The notes beneath the pieces were generated by a model. The model saw only the letters and a list, made by a program, of their open reading frames with translations, was not told where the DNA came from and ran no database searches. From Phialocephala subalpina (lineage: Eukaryota > Ascomycota > Leotiomycetes > Helotiales > Mollisiaceae): a stretch of DNA of 64,000 nt. Each line of letters opens with the position of its first letter. Position 1 is the first letter of the stretch. Both the position numbers and the translations under genes were made by a program. Below, in pieces: positions 55,337 through 64,000 of this stretch. The stretch is taken from the NCBI GenBank assembly GCA_900073065.1, contig FJOG01000023.1, positions 376,179 to 440,178 on the forward strand, in the 5' to 3' direction.

Positions 55337-55645
55337 ATGTATCGGAGGAGGAGCAGTTCTTCAAGCGAATCGGAGGGGAAGGGAGGAGGGGGAGTTAGAG
55401 GAACGGGTAGAGGAGCAGTAGTAGGTGGAACATCAATGAGTGGATCTGGAACAGGTGGAGCATCAATGAGTGGATCTGGGACAGGTGGATCATCAGGGAG
55501 CAGATCTGAGAATCGAGGACCCGACGCACCACCTGGCAGAGAAACACTTAGATTACCAAAGAAGCCAGACTCAGGCTACTATAATTCCTCAAGCCAGACC
55601 TACGACACAGTCGAACATGGTGAAAAACAGAAACAAGCCCAGTGA
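55337..55645 (+). CDS. Small glycine-rich protein, tandem copy 2
   Basis: An intact intronless frame of 102 residues starting MYRRRSSSSSESEGKGGGG. It contains a 30-bp unit repeated about 2.5 times (SMSGSGTGGA, SMSGSGTGGS, then SGS), then GPDAPPGRETLRLPKKPDSG and YNSSSQTYDTVEHGEKQKQ. The C-terminal half aligns with copy 1. Composition suggests a disordered or matrix-type protein, and I do not recognise the family. The internal repeat is absent from copy 1. Confidence 0.55.
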   Translation: MYRRRSSSSSESEGKGGGGVRGTGRGAVVGGTSMSGSGTGGASMSGSGTGGSSGSRSENRGPDAPPGRETLRLPKKPDSGYYNSSSQTYDTVEHGEKQKQAQ

Positions 55646-55933
55646 GTTTAAGAAAATAGAGTTCAATTTGGCCAATTATTCTGACAAATCTAGGGGTTAG
55701 AGCATCTCGCAGTACCAGAGATGGACTCAAGTTTAAAAGTTATTGAGGATGTATGTTGCTAGATCACAAAACGAAGTCAGAACTTTTGAATTGATTTTCA
55801 AGTCATGAATTGTCACGGAACCTAAGGCCTTACTAGAGGACGACTTAGTGCTCAACTCCAATGCATATGAGAAATGAAGCCAAGAGCAGACATTCTTACC
55901 ATGATACCTTGACGCCTCCTCTCCACCTCTCAT

Positions 55934-56857
55934 CTACATCACACCCAGAATCCCCAAAAAATCACCCTCACCCCTCACTCTCCCAACACCAACCATAACT
56001 CCATCCCGCGGCAACCTTCCACCTCTAACGTTAACCTGCAACGCAACACCCATCAACCTCGGTTCCCCAAGTCCACCATCCCTCTCTTTCCTCCAATTCA
56101 CGAAATCCTCTTTCTGCGTCCCCTCTTTAACATGCTTATTGAATTGTTTCTGCTCTTTGACTGTTGTGTATGGTTTCTCTTTCCCTCCTTCTCCACTTCC
56201 CTCCCTGTCGGTCGGTGGATAGTCGTGCCCGGTATACAACCTGTAGCATTCTGGGAGAGAAAGTAAATTTGACATTGAAGTCCACAAAGCGTGGGCGTCA
56301 CCACCAGGGAAGTCGCAACGGGCGCTCCCAACATCAGGATTGAAGATCGAGTCTCCAGTGAAGACGCTCTCTCCTATCTTATAACCAACATGATCCGGCG
56401 TGTGGCCCGGAAGATGTAACACCTCTGCTTTCAGGTCTCCAATTTGGAATTCTTCGTAGTCGGTCCAGAGATGGTCGAATACGTTTTCTAGTTCGGCTTG
56501 TGGGATGGAGAGCTTTTTGGCGAAGGTAGACTGGACGGTAGTGATCCGTTTCCCGATACCGATCTTAGGGTCCTGGCCGAGGGACAGCAGGCGTTGCTTG
56601 AGGTAGTAAGAAGCAGTCAAATGATCCGCATGAGCATGCGTTTCGAGGATATAATCGATTGTGTAATTGTTGGCTTGAATGAGGGAGAGGAGGGAATCGG
56701 CGGTGGTGGAGGAGACGGTTTGAGTGCTAGGCATGTAGTCGAGGACGGAGTCGATGATAGCTGCGTGGTGTGTGAGGGGACAGGCGATGATGTATTGCCA
56801 GGTGCCGGTTGTTGGTTCGAAGATTGTGTGGATTGTTGGTTGGGGTGGGGAGGACAT
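55934..56857 (-). CDS. Metallo-beta-lactamase-fold protein, ETHE1/BLH-like (persulfide dioxygenase-type)
   Basis: Intronless, 307 residues. The metal site motifs are complete: THAHADHL (residues 73-80), LPGHTPDHVGY with His152, FTGDSIF with the bridging Asp, and TGHDYPP with His211. The signature GSARCDFPGGDA (about 177-188), together with THxHADH, is the ETHE1/beta-lactamase-hydrolase-like branch, which binds one Fe(II) and oxidises glutathione persulfide or related persulfides rather than hydrolysing lactams. No clear mitochondrial targeting peptide is seen at the N-terminus (MSSPPQPTIHTIFEP). The C-terminal about 60 residues carry EDFVNWRKER, typical of the branch. Confidence 0.9.
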   Translation of the reverse strand: MSSPPQPTIHTIFEPTTGTWQYIIACPLTHHAAIIDSVLDYMPSTQTVSSTTADSLLSLIQANNYTIDYILETHAHADHLTASYYLKQRLLSLGQDPKIGIGKRITTVQSTFAKKLSIPQAELENVFDHLWTDYEEFQIGDLKAEVLHLPGHTPDHVGYKIGESVFTGDSIFNPDVGSARCDFPGGDAHALWTSMSNLLSLPECYRLYTGHDYPPTDREGSGEGGKEKPYTTVKEQKQFNKHVKEGTQKEDFVNWRKERDGGLGEPRLMGVALQVNVRGGRLPRDGVMVGVGRVRGEGDFLGILGVM

Positions 56858-57763
56858 TGCGAGCTGTATTGCGCGGGTAATTTCAAGAATTGGGTGTGGA
56901 TTCTTTGTACGGGAAGATTCGCGACCAGGTTCTGGAGTATGAGATGGTGTTGAGAAGCGCAGGATGAGAAGGGGAGTGATGCACTTGCTGTATATACTCC
57001 CCTACATCCAGGCTCACCTCATGCAACACCACGCGGCAACTAATTTCCCCACATTGTATCCAACTCCAAACTCCTATCAAAAGCATATTGGGCACTTGCC
57101 ACATATATCGGGGACCTCAAAACAAGAATACACAAAATTAAAGAGGGGGGTTTGACCTGTGTTTGAGGTGCGGTGCTATGCTGAGACATGTGCGCCTTCC
57201 GGTGTCTCTCGGGAGCGGATGTAATCGCCGACTCGGAAAGCTTGTTCTCAAGGTCGGCGTGAATGGGACTTTCGCACCTTCAATAGTATCCGGTATATAG
57301 CATGAAACTTTTGCTTTTATGTTTTGAGTGATTGTGCGAATGTAGTCCGACTTTTTGACCACCAGATTGCCGGATATTGGGATTAGGCCAAATTTGTCCA
57401 AGATGCAGCGAATCTGAACCCGACATTTGCAAGCGGACATTGCAATCGCCAAAGCAGTAAGATTTTACATTCTTGAACATCTAAACTGTCATAATTTCTG
57501 AACTTGACATAGACAATAGACCCAAGAACAGACAATTGAGCGGACTAGATTCGTAACATCATCTCGGAAATCAAATCTTCAGCTCCTTTAAACTCCAGCC
57601 CGTTAAAGTATCTGGGGTATCATGGAAAAGAACTCTTGTAGGAATGAAAGAACGAGTCCCGTCCCAAAAACAGCCGCATGTACTTTCACGGTCCAAACTT
57701 GGAACCAACGCCAAGCGCCTTTACCCAATGCCGCTAAAAGCAGACCCGACCCGCGCAAACATA
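56858..57763. other. Intergenic region between metallo-beta-lactamase-fold and J-domain genes
   Basis: 906 bp with no supported gene. The first about 200 bp are the metallo-beta-lactamase-fold gene's promoter; the rest contains the J-domain gene's 3' flank. Confidence 0.4.
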
Positions 57764-58784
57764 TCAAGACGCTTTTCCCATACTCGCTGACCAAGCTTCG
57801 TCAGCACCCTCATCTTTTCCGGCAGCGCCGACGATAAATTCCAAAACTTTGCTGACCCGATCGTTAAGGATTCCGGCCCGTCCCATCGTTTCGGTTGGCG
57901 TAATACCTCTGGCTTGTAAGCCAGCAACTTTTGCTCTCCAGGCTTTTTCTTCCCTTTGTTTTAATGCTCGATCAACACGCATTGGCACTGCCAGCGTCAC
58001 TCGTACAAGATGAATCGTAAGTCTTGCTCGTCCCAGGACATCCAAGTATCCTAATCCCATCAATCGCTTTTGGACACGATGTATTCTACCCAATTCGATA
58101 TATATCAAAAGCGCATATGTTCTTGTCGTCAATACTAGTTCGCGTATCCGTATGAAACTTCGTTCGACGTTGATTACCACCTCCTCGCTTACTAGATTCG
58201 GGTATTGCGCGTGAAGGGATTCCAGCCATCTTCTAACGATGACAAAATCTCCAGTCATAAATTCGTGAAGGATGGCTTCGACAGCACTTCGGAAGGTATG
58301 TTCGCCGCCGAGGAAGGTTGTCTTGTCTGGTAATTGGCGGGATGTTGGTTTGGAGGCTCGATCGTATGTGCGTCTTGCGCTCGGTGATTTGAGGATGTCG
58401 AATGCAAAGCCTAGTCGCTGGAAGGCGCTGTATATTCATGAACATGCGATTAACTAATCTGCGAACGGCGTAACGGACCTAGTAGATAGAGGGTGAAATG
58501 GCGGCTTGTCTGGATGACAGACTTTGGACCGCTCGAGGTAACATCGTCGCAATTCAGCTGCAGAAGCAGACCTTTGCGCCCCTAAAATCTTATATAACTA
58601 TTCGGAGATCAGTGATCGATCGTGACATGAGGCATTCGTTGAATTCGTACATCTTCTTCGTCGAGAACCTCTGTTGCGTTGTCAGTTGGGGGCGGATCAC
58701 ATGTCAGGGGATGGACTGACTTTGGATTATGATGTCTTTCTGGTCGTAGATGGCGCTCTCTGGCTGACCAGTGTCATCAGACAT
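57764..58784 (-). CDS. J-domain (DnaJ-like) protein
   Basis: Four exons: 58784-58721, 58670-58651, 58588-58479, 58427-57764, including a 20-nt exon; introns of 50, 62 and 51 nt; 285 residues. The J domain runs about 25-85: DILGAQRSASAAELRRCYLE, then SKVCHPDKPPFHP with HPD at 53-55, then AFQRLGFAFDILKSPSARR. Exons 2 to 4 are required to assemble it. The remainder is helical and basic (EAILHEFMTGDFVIVRRWLE, LTTRTYALLIYIELGRIHRV) and has no zinc-finger or client-binding domain of type I/II DnaJ, so it is a type III co-chaperone that would stimulate an Hsp70 ATPase. The HPD loop has extra prolines. The client is unknown. Confidence 0.85.
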
Positions 58785-59251
58785 GGCGATACGTGAAAGG
58801 CATTAGAAACAGAGACGGAGAAGAGAAGATTGACATGAAGAAGATATACTACAGAGAAAAAAGGAGAAGAGAAGAAGGGGGAGATCCTCGGCGGGATTTG
58901 TAAATGGTGATGGATGGGCGGCGTCGCATTGATTTTCACATGAATAAAGAATTCAGCACGTGAAGATCAGGGTCGCGCCGCGAGTTGGCCGTCGCGTGGG
59001 GGAGAGTTTGGTGCCTTCCGCTTATGTTGATGCCTGACCCGACTGACATCACAGAGCAGCAGGCCTCGAATGAACTGTGGTGATAGCCAGAACCAGAAAG
59101 CTTGAACCAATCTGGGACATCGCAACCAAGCAATAAACTTTCACCCGCCAACTCGACCACCTTTACGATGTGCTTGGACGCGAGCTTTTATGCAAAGCTT
59201 ACCGCTGCGTTCCGAACATGAACTCACGATAGTTGAGACCGTTCCGCCATC
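58785..59251. promoter_or_regulatory. Divergent promoter region (J-domain / Fig4)
   Basis: 467 bp between two divergent ATGs. Purine-rich at 58800-58880; no gene. Confidence 0.4.
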
Positions 59252-62200
59252 ATGGCAGACCAAGATGATGGAGCCCCACGACGAGGACGGTCGCCAGGTC
59301 CGGTGGAAACTGCGAGCAATCATGTTCACTTCGAGACTGCAAGCGTTTCTACGGAAACTGCGTCCAGGTCGACATCTGCCATGACTTCTCCATTGAGTTT
59401 GGACTTTCGAGATGTCGAGCCAGGAGAGCTGCCCAAATTCCCGCCACTTCACCACAGCCCTCTGCAGGGCAAAGACGAGAAGAGACCGAATACTGGCACA
59501 GACGATGGAGACGACGAGGAATGTACAGCGAAACCTTTTCAACGAACTACGAGTCCAAATTCAGACATGAAGAGGAACAAGGGAGCCGAATATGAGAAGG
59601 TCGGAGATCAAGGCGTCTGCCAGATGCACAAGTACTCGCTGTACGAGACGGCTACAAGATACTACATTGTTGGAGCAGATGTGATGGACAGACGCTTTCG
59701 GATCTTGAAGATTGACAGAACGGCAGATGCTGGAAGTCTGAGCATCGCTGAGGACGAGATTGTGTATACCAAAAAGGAAATGAGCCAACTTCTCAATGCA
59801 ATTGATGATGGAAATAAGAGCACAGGAGGAATGAAGTTACGATGCAGTACATGGGGCCTACTTGGATTCGTACGCTTCACTGGATGTTATTACATGCTTC
59901 TGGTCACCAAGAGAAGTCAAGTGGCTATGATTGGAGGTCATTTCACCTATTCTGTTGACGGCACAGAACTTGTTCCTCTTACGACGGGTACTGCTTCTCG
60001 ATTCAAGCCAGATGCCAAGAATCCGGAAGAAGCACGTTTTCTCGGCATCCTCAACAATCTGGATCTCACCAGGTCGTTCTACTTCAGCTATTCCTATGAC
60101 ATTACACGAACTCTGCAGCATAATATAATAACAGAACGAGCTGCTGTAGCTAAAGGCACACCGTATCCTCATGCGCATGATTACAACTCTATGTTTGTGT
60201 GGAATAGCTATCTCTTACAACCCGCCATCGCTGCATTGAAGAATACTTACGATTGGTGCCTCCCTGTGATACACGGCTATATTGATCAGTCTGGTATGTT
60301 AAGGATATCTGTCAGATCGTTACCTTTCTAACCGATACTAGCACTGTCAATTTACGGTCGTTCAGTGTATATCACGGTCATTGCTCGGCGGTCAAGATAC
60401 TTTGCTGGTGCCCGATTCCTGAAACGCGGTGCAAACGACTTGGTAGGTAAAAGCTGCCCCTTGATTTTCAGTTGCTGACATTCTTAGGGTTATGTTGCAA
60501 ACGATGTCGAGACCGAACAAATCGTCTCCGAAGTTCTTACTACCTCATTCCATGCGCCTGGACCAAAGCTCTTCGCGAATCCGAACTTCACATCATACGT
60601 GCAGCATCGAGGAAGCATTCCATTATATTGGACCCAAGATAACACTGGAGTCACGCCGAAGCCACCAATCGAGCTGAATCTGGTTGATCCATTCTATGGT
60701 GCCGCTGCGTTGCATTTCGATAATCTTTTTGAGAGATATGGCGCTCCTGTCTATGTTCTCAACTTAGTAAAGGCTAGAGAGCGGACGCCAAGAGAGTCGA
60801 AACTGCTGCATGAGTTCACAAACGCGATCAACTATCTCAACCAGTTCTTACCGGCTGATAAGAAAATCATACACAAAGCTTGGGATATGAGTCGAGCTTC
60901 GAAGAGCCGTGATCAAGATGTCATTGGTACTTTAGAGAATATCGCTGAAGAAGTGGTGATGACGACTGGTTTCTTCCATAACGGCGATGGCATAACAACC
61001 ATGCCAAAGGTCCAAAATGGAGTGGCAAGGACGAATTGCATCGATTGTCTAGACCGGACGAACGCTGCTCAGTTCGTTATTGGCAAGAGAGCTCTCGGAC
61101 ATCAACTTCATGCTCTTGGCATTATTGCTGATACATCAATCGACTATGACACTGACGCCGTCAACCTTTTTACTCACATGTATCACGATCATGGAGATAC
61201 AATAGCAGTGCAGTATGGTGGCTCACAGCTAGTCAACACTATGGAAACCTATCGCAAAATCAACCAATGGACAAGTCACTCACGAGACATGGTCGAGAGC
61301 TTCAAACGCTACTACAACAATTCCTTCCTTGATGGGCAACGTCAAGAAGCATACAACCTCTTTTTGGGCAACTACATTTTTGCGCAAGGTCAACCTATGC
61401 TTTGGGATCTTGCTACCGATTACTACTTACATCACGCTAATCCTCGATCTTGGTCTGGCAAGGGTCGACGAAGTTACATCCAATGGTATACACCAGCCTT
61501 CCTCGAGAAACGAGTGTTACCAAAACATGTTGGCCCATGCGGTTCAACAGCCCACAAACCACTCGGCTACTTCGATGACTACTGGCTAGAGTACTACAAA
61601 CCGCTTGCCCTCTCCTCAACACTGAAGATCTTCTCATACATGGGCAAAATGAACTCCACCCTCCGCTACATCCCAATGCGCTCCACCCAAGAAGGCCGCT
61701 ACGACCTCTCCCCCTTCAAAGTCCGCACAGAACTCGACCAAGACGTCCCCGACCGCAAAAAACCCAAAAAAGAAGTAACCATCATCGACCCCTCCGAAGA
61801 AGCAGAATCCAACCTCCCAGATGACGACACCATGTCCATTAAATCCGGCGTCACCATCAACACAAAACGAATCAGCATCCAACGCTGGCTCCAACCCATC
61901 CATGAGAAAAACGGCACTCAACATGGAATCATGAAAGAGCCTCAACAACCTGAACCCGAGCCACCGAAACAGAAATTAACACCCCTCGATAAAAGTAAAG
62001 CCGCGCAATGGACCTTCACCCAAGTAGTTCACGAATCGCTCAACCCCTCCGTCTCAGCCCAAGAAACAGACGACTACGCCCGTTACATCTCTCATCCTCA
62101 AACCCTCCCTCTCGTAGTATCCACCGAAGTACCCGCTGAAATTGACGCCGAGTATCTAGACTATGTGAATGGAAGTTGGCGCGATATCGGGATCGTGAGT

Positions 62201-62389
62201 GAGGAGGCATTGAATGGTGGGAAGGGGATGGGGATGGGGTTGGAGGAGTTGAATGAGTATAGGGAGTTCTTGAAGGTGGCAGAGAATCCGTTGACGGTTG
62301 TTGAGGAGGATTTTACGAAGAAGAGGTTTAAGACTTATAGGAAGTGGTTGTTGGGGAAGAGTTTGTTTAAACAGCAGCCTATTGATTGA
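59252..62389 (+). CDS. FIG4: SAC-domain phosphoinositide phosphatase Fig4 (PI(3,5)P2 5-phosphatase)
   Basis: Exons 59252-60293, 60342-60442, 60488-62389 (introns 48 and 45 nt) encode 1014 residues. An acidic/Ser-rich N-terminus leads into the SAC domain from about 120: [54 protein letters not shown]. The catalytic CX5R motif is [10 protein letters not shown] with Cys565 and Arg571, and its Asp residues are usual for SAC phosphatases. The conserved stretch [16 protein letters not shown] follows, then the C-terminal Fig4 region ([27 protein letters not shown]). Fig4 removes the 5-phosphate of PI(3,5)P2 and, with the Vac14 scaffold, stabilises the Fab1/PIKfyve kinase at the vacuole or endosome. 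Length (about 1000) suits fungal Fig4 better than Sac1. Confidence 0.94.
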
Positions 62390-62556
62390 TTTGGGAAGGG
62401 TTACAAAATTTGTCGCGATTTTGGCGTTGATGGGATGGTGGAATATTTGCATGGCTTTGGGAGCATAGCGTAGCGAAAGAGGTAAATGACACTTCATGTT
62501 TTTATTCCAATGTACGTTCTGTCGTTCAAGGCCTTATTTCTTACAATGTCCCAGAA

Positions 62557-63572
62557 TCAGAGGGCCATAATACCACCGAAAAGAACAACCAAAAGCACGG
62601 AACCGACTTCAACAATTCCAGCCCCAGACTTTACCGTCACAGTTGCAGTCGCTGCAGTGGCCACACTTGTCGCCTGACTTCCGGTAGTTTTCGTGCTCGT
62701 CCCTCCAGCACTAGAAACACTCGAGCTCCCCGCCCCTGTTCCTGTTGTCGAAGCCGCCTTCATTGTCGCGGAGCTAGCTGGACTCGTGGTAGCAACCCCA
62801 CTCGTAGTTGAAAAGCTGGCTGGGAGAGAGGCTGGCGTTGTTGCTCCTGCTGATCCGGTCTGGTTTCTTTGATCAGCCAAGTCTTCCTTTATTTCTGTGA
62901 TGGAAGGGAGGTGAGAAGTGGGTGAAGGCTTACGAGAGTGGCGAGGGAAGTAGAAGGAGCACTTTGTCCAGCTGGGAGGCAGTGTCCGTAACTCTCACTC
63001 GCTGCTGCGTTTGTGCCTGTTTCACCTGGGAGACAGCAGATGGGGTCTTTGTTCGTGGTGTAGAGGACGTGATGGTTTGCGAGTCAGCAAGTTCTTCTTT
63101 TGGATCTGCTTCCGGCGTGCTGGCAAGGAGCAGAGCATAGTCACTTAACCATCCGTCTACTGCGCAACGATTCCCTCCAAGGCCCCTGGTGACGTTGTAG
63201 CACCATCCTTCGCCTACATATCTCACCCGTTAGTCTCTTTCGTTTTTCACATATCGGTATACTGTAGTGGAAAGGGAGGAGGGAAGGAGAAGAGACAGGA
63301 AGGGGATAGTACGCGTAGGACAACACATATTCGAATACTGCGCATCGAAAGTATCACAGTATGAGTCGAGTGGACAACAAGAACGTGCACCGCAACCCCC
63401 GGTTCCTTAGGGACATTGATCTTCGACGAGTGCCCATCCTTGGACTATGTTGTCGCGTTTGGGGAGCGCGTTTGGGGAGGTTGAGTTCGGTGCCTACGAG
63501 GAAGGAGGCTGCTGTTAGGTGGCAGAGCGAGAACGATAGCAGGGATGAGAGGAGCAAAGTGGAGGAGAACAT
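62557..63572 (-). pseudogene. Broken gene for a secreted, Cys-rich, GPI-anchored protein
   Basis: ATG 63572 begins MFSSTLLLSSLLSFSLCHLT, a good signal peptide, then TELNLPKR (a Lys-Arg processing site). A 13-bp tandem duplication (63454-63466 and 63467-63479) then shifts the frame. Skipping one copy gives DNIVQGWALVEDQCP, a typical secreted-protein start, followed by TAA at 63407-63409 and, in the same frame, GTGGCGARSCCPLDSYC. Later pieces read GEGWCYNVTRGLGGNRC, a Ser/Thr-rich stretch, and a tail GAGIVEVGSVLLVVLFGGIM that fits a GPI signal. Two lesions in one gene suggest a pseudogene. An assembly error, or an unusual splice form, is the alternative. Confidence 0.55.
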
Positions 63573-64000
63573 GATGATGGGTGTATTTTGAGAGGGGGAT
63601 CTTTGAGGTGAAGGAGGAGAAGAAGCAGGAAGTTTTGGAATTGGGAGACTTTCTAATGTTTATGATATCAAAGTCCAAGAGATGTTATTAGCCCCGAAGG
63701 CTGGAAAAGGTAAATCTATGAAAGTTATCAGATCTCAGCCCTACTGGACACGCCAAGAAACTCCAAATCCAATGAAATATTTCTTGGAAATGGAATGGAG
63801 ATTGCCTGCCGTTACTTGGAAGCAAGGCGTCAGACTTACACAACATGCTTGGTACTCTTGAGGTTTGCCAAGCTACTCACTAACCAATGCTTGATTTAAA
63901 AGCTTTTTTCAATTTATGTTAGATTGTCGTGTCTTCACTCTGAGACAATCAACTGGATTGCGCTTGGTATTGTGACTGTTCTCTGCTGGGAGAGTTGAAA
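63573..64000. other. Right-edge intergenic sequence
   Basis: 428 bp with no supported gene or RNA. It holds the presumed promoter of the broken GPI-protein gene. Confidence 0.4.

Overview
This is a gene-rich window from a filamentous ascomycete (Pezizomycotina). The evidence is short spliceosomal introns (mostly 45-65 nt, GT-AG with CTAAC- or CTGAC-like branch sites), no operons, and fungus-restricted families: HET domain, fungal NLR-type N-terminal domain, Zn(II)2Cys6 and C2H2-Fungal_trans regulators, DUF6594, wax-synthase-type MBOAT, and a hybrid histidine kinase. The class could be Leotiomycetes, but I cannot fix it from the sequence. Exon models were built by hand; nearly all close in frame, and uncertain ones are flagged.

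Layout. 0-10.3 kb: TRIP4/Rqt4-like zinc-finger protein (-, runs off the left edge), PLP-dependent class V aminotransferase (+), a disordered protein (+), FAD-linked oxidoreductase (+), DUF4291 protein (-) and a small C2H2 protein (-). 10.4-16.8 kb, incompatibility-type region: a chimeric gene joining a fungal NLR-like N-terminal domain to membrane segments and the first part of a family-2 glycosyltransferase (-), then a HET-domain protein (-). 17.8-30.6 kb: Nudix hydrolase (+), wax-synthase-like acyltransferase (+), a 1105-residue protein kinase-vWA fusion (+) and a five-exon hybrid histidine kinase (-). 30.6-33.5 kb is essentially gene-free.

33.5-52.3 kb is metabolic and regulatory: a cytochrome P450 (-) divergent from a Zn(II)2Cys6 regulator (+), an F-box protein (+), a glutathione-S-transferase-like protein (+), a GPI-anchored protein (-), then three minus-strand genes in a row: CocE/NonD hydrolase, phenol-hydroxylase-type FAD monooxygenase and a C2H2-Fungal_trans regulator. 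The last three look like a small catabolic or secondary-metabolic cluster (inference).

53-64 kb: DUF6594 membrane protein (-), a tandemly duplicated small glycine-rich gene (+,+), ETHE1/BLH-like metallo-beta-lactamase-fold protein (-), J-domain protein (-), the Fig4-type SAC phosphoinositide phosphatase (+), and a GPI-anchored-protein gene that looks broken (-).

Most notable: the NLR-N/glycosyltransferase chimera, the kinase-vWA fusion, two well-supported GC-AG introns, a copy of the regulator's 3' end behind the GST gene, the tandem glycine-rich genes duplicated with their promoter, and a secreted-protein gene apparently disabled by a 13-bp tandem duplication plus a nonsense codon.
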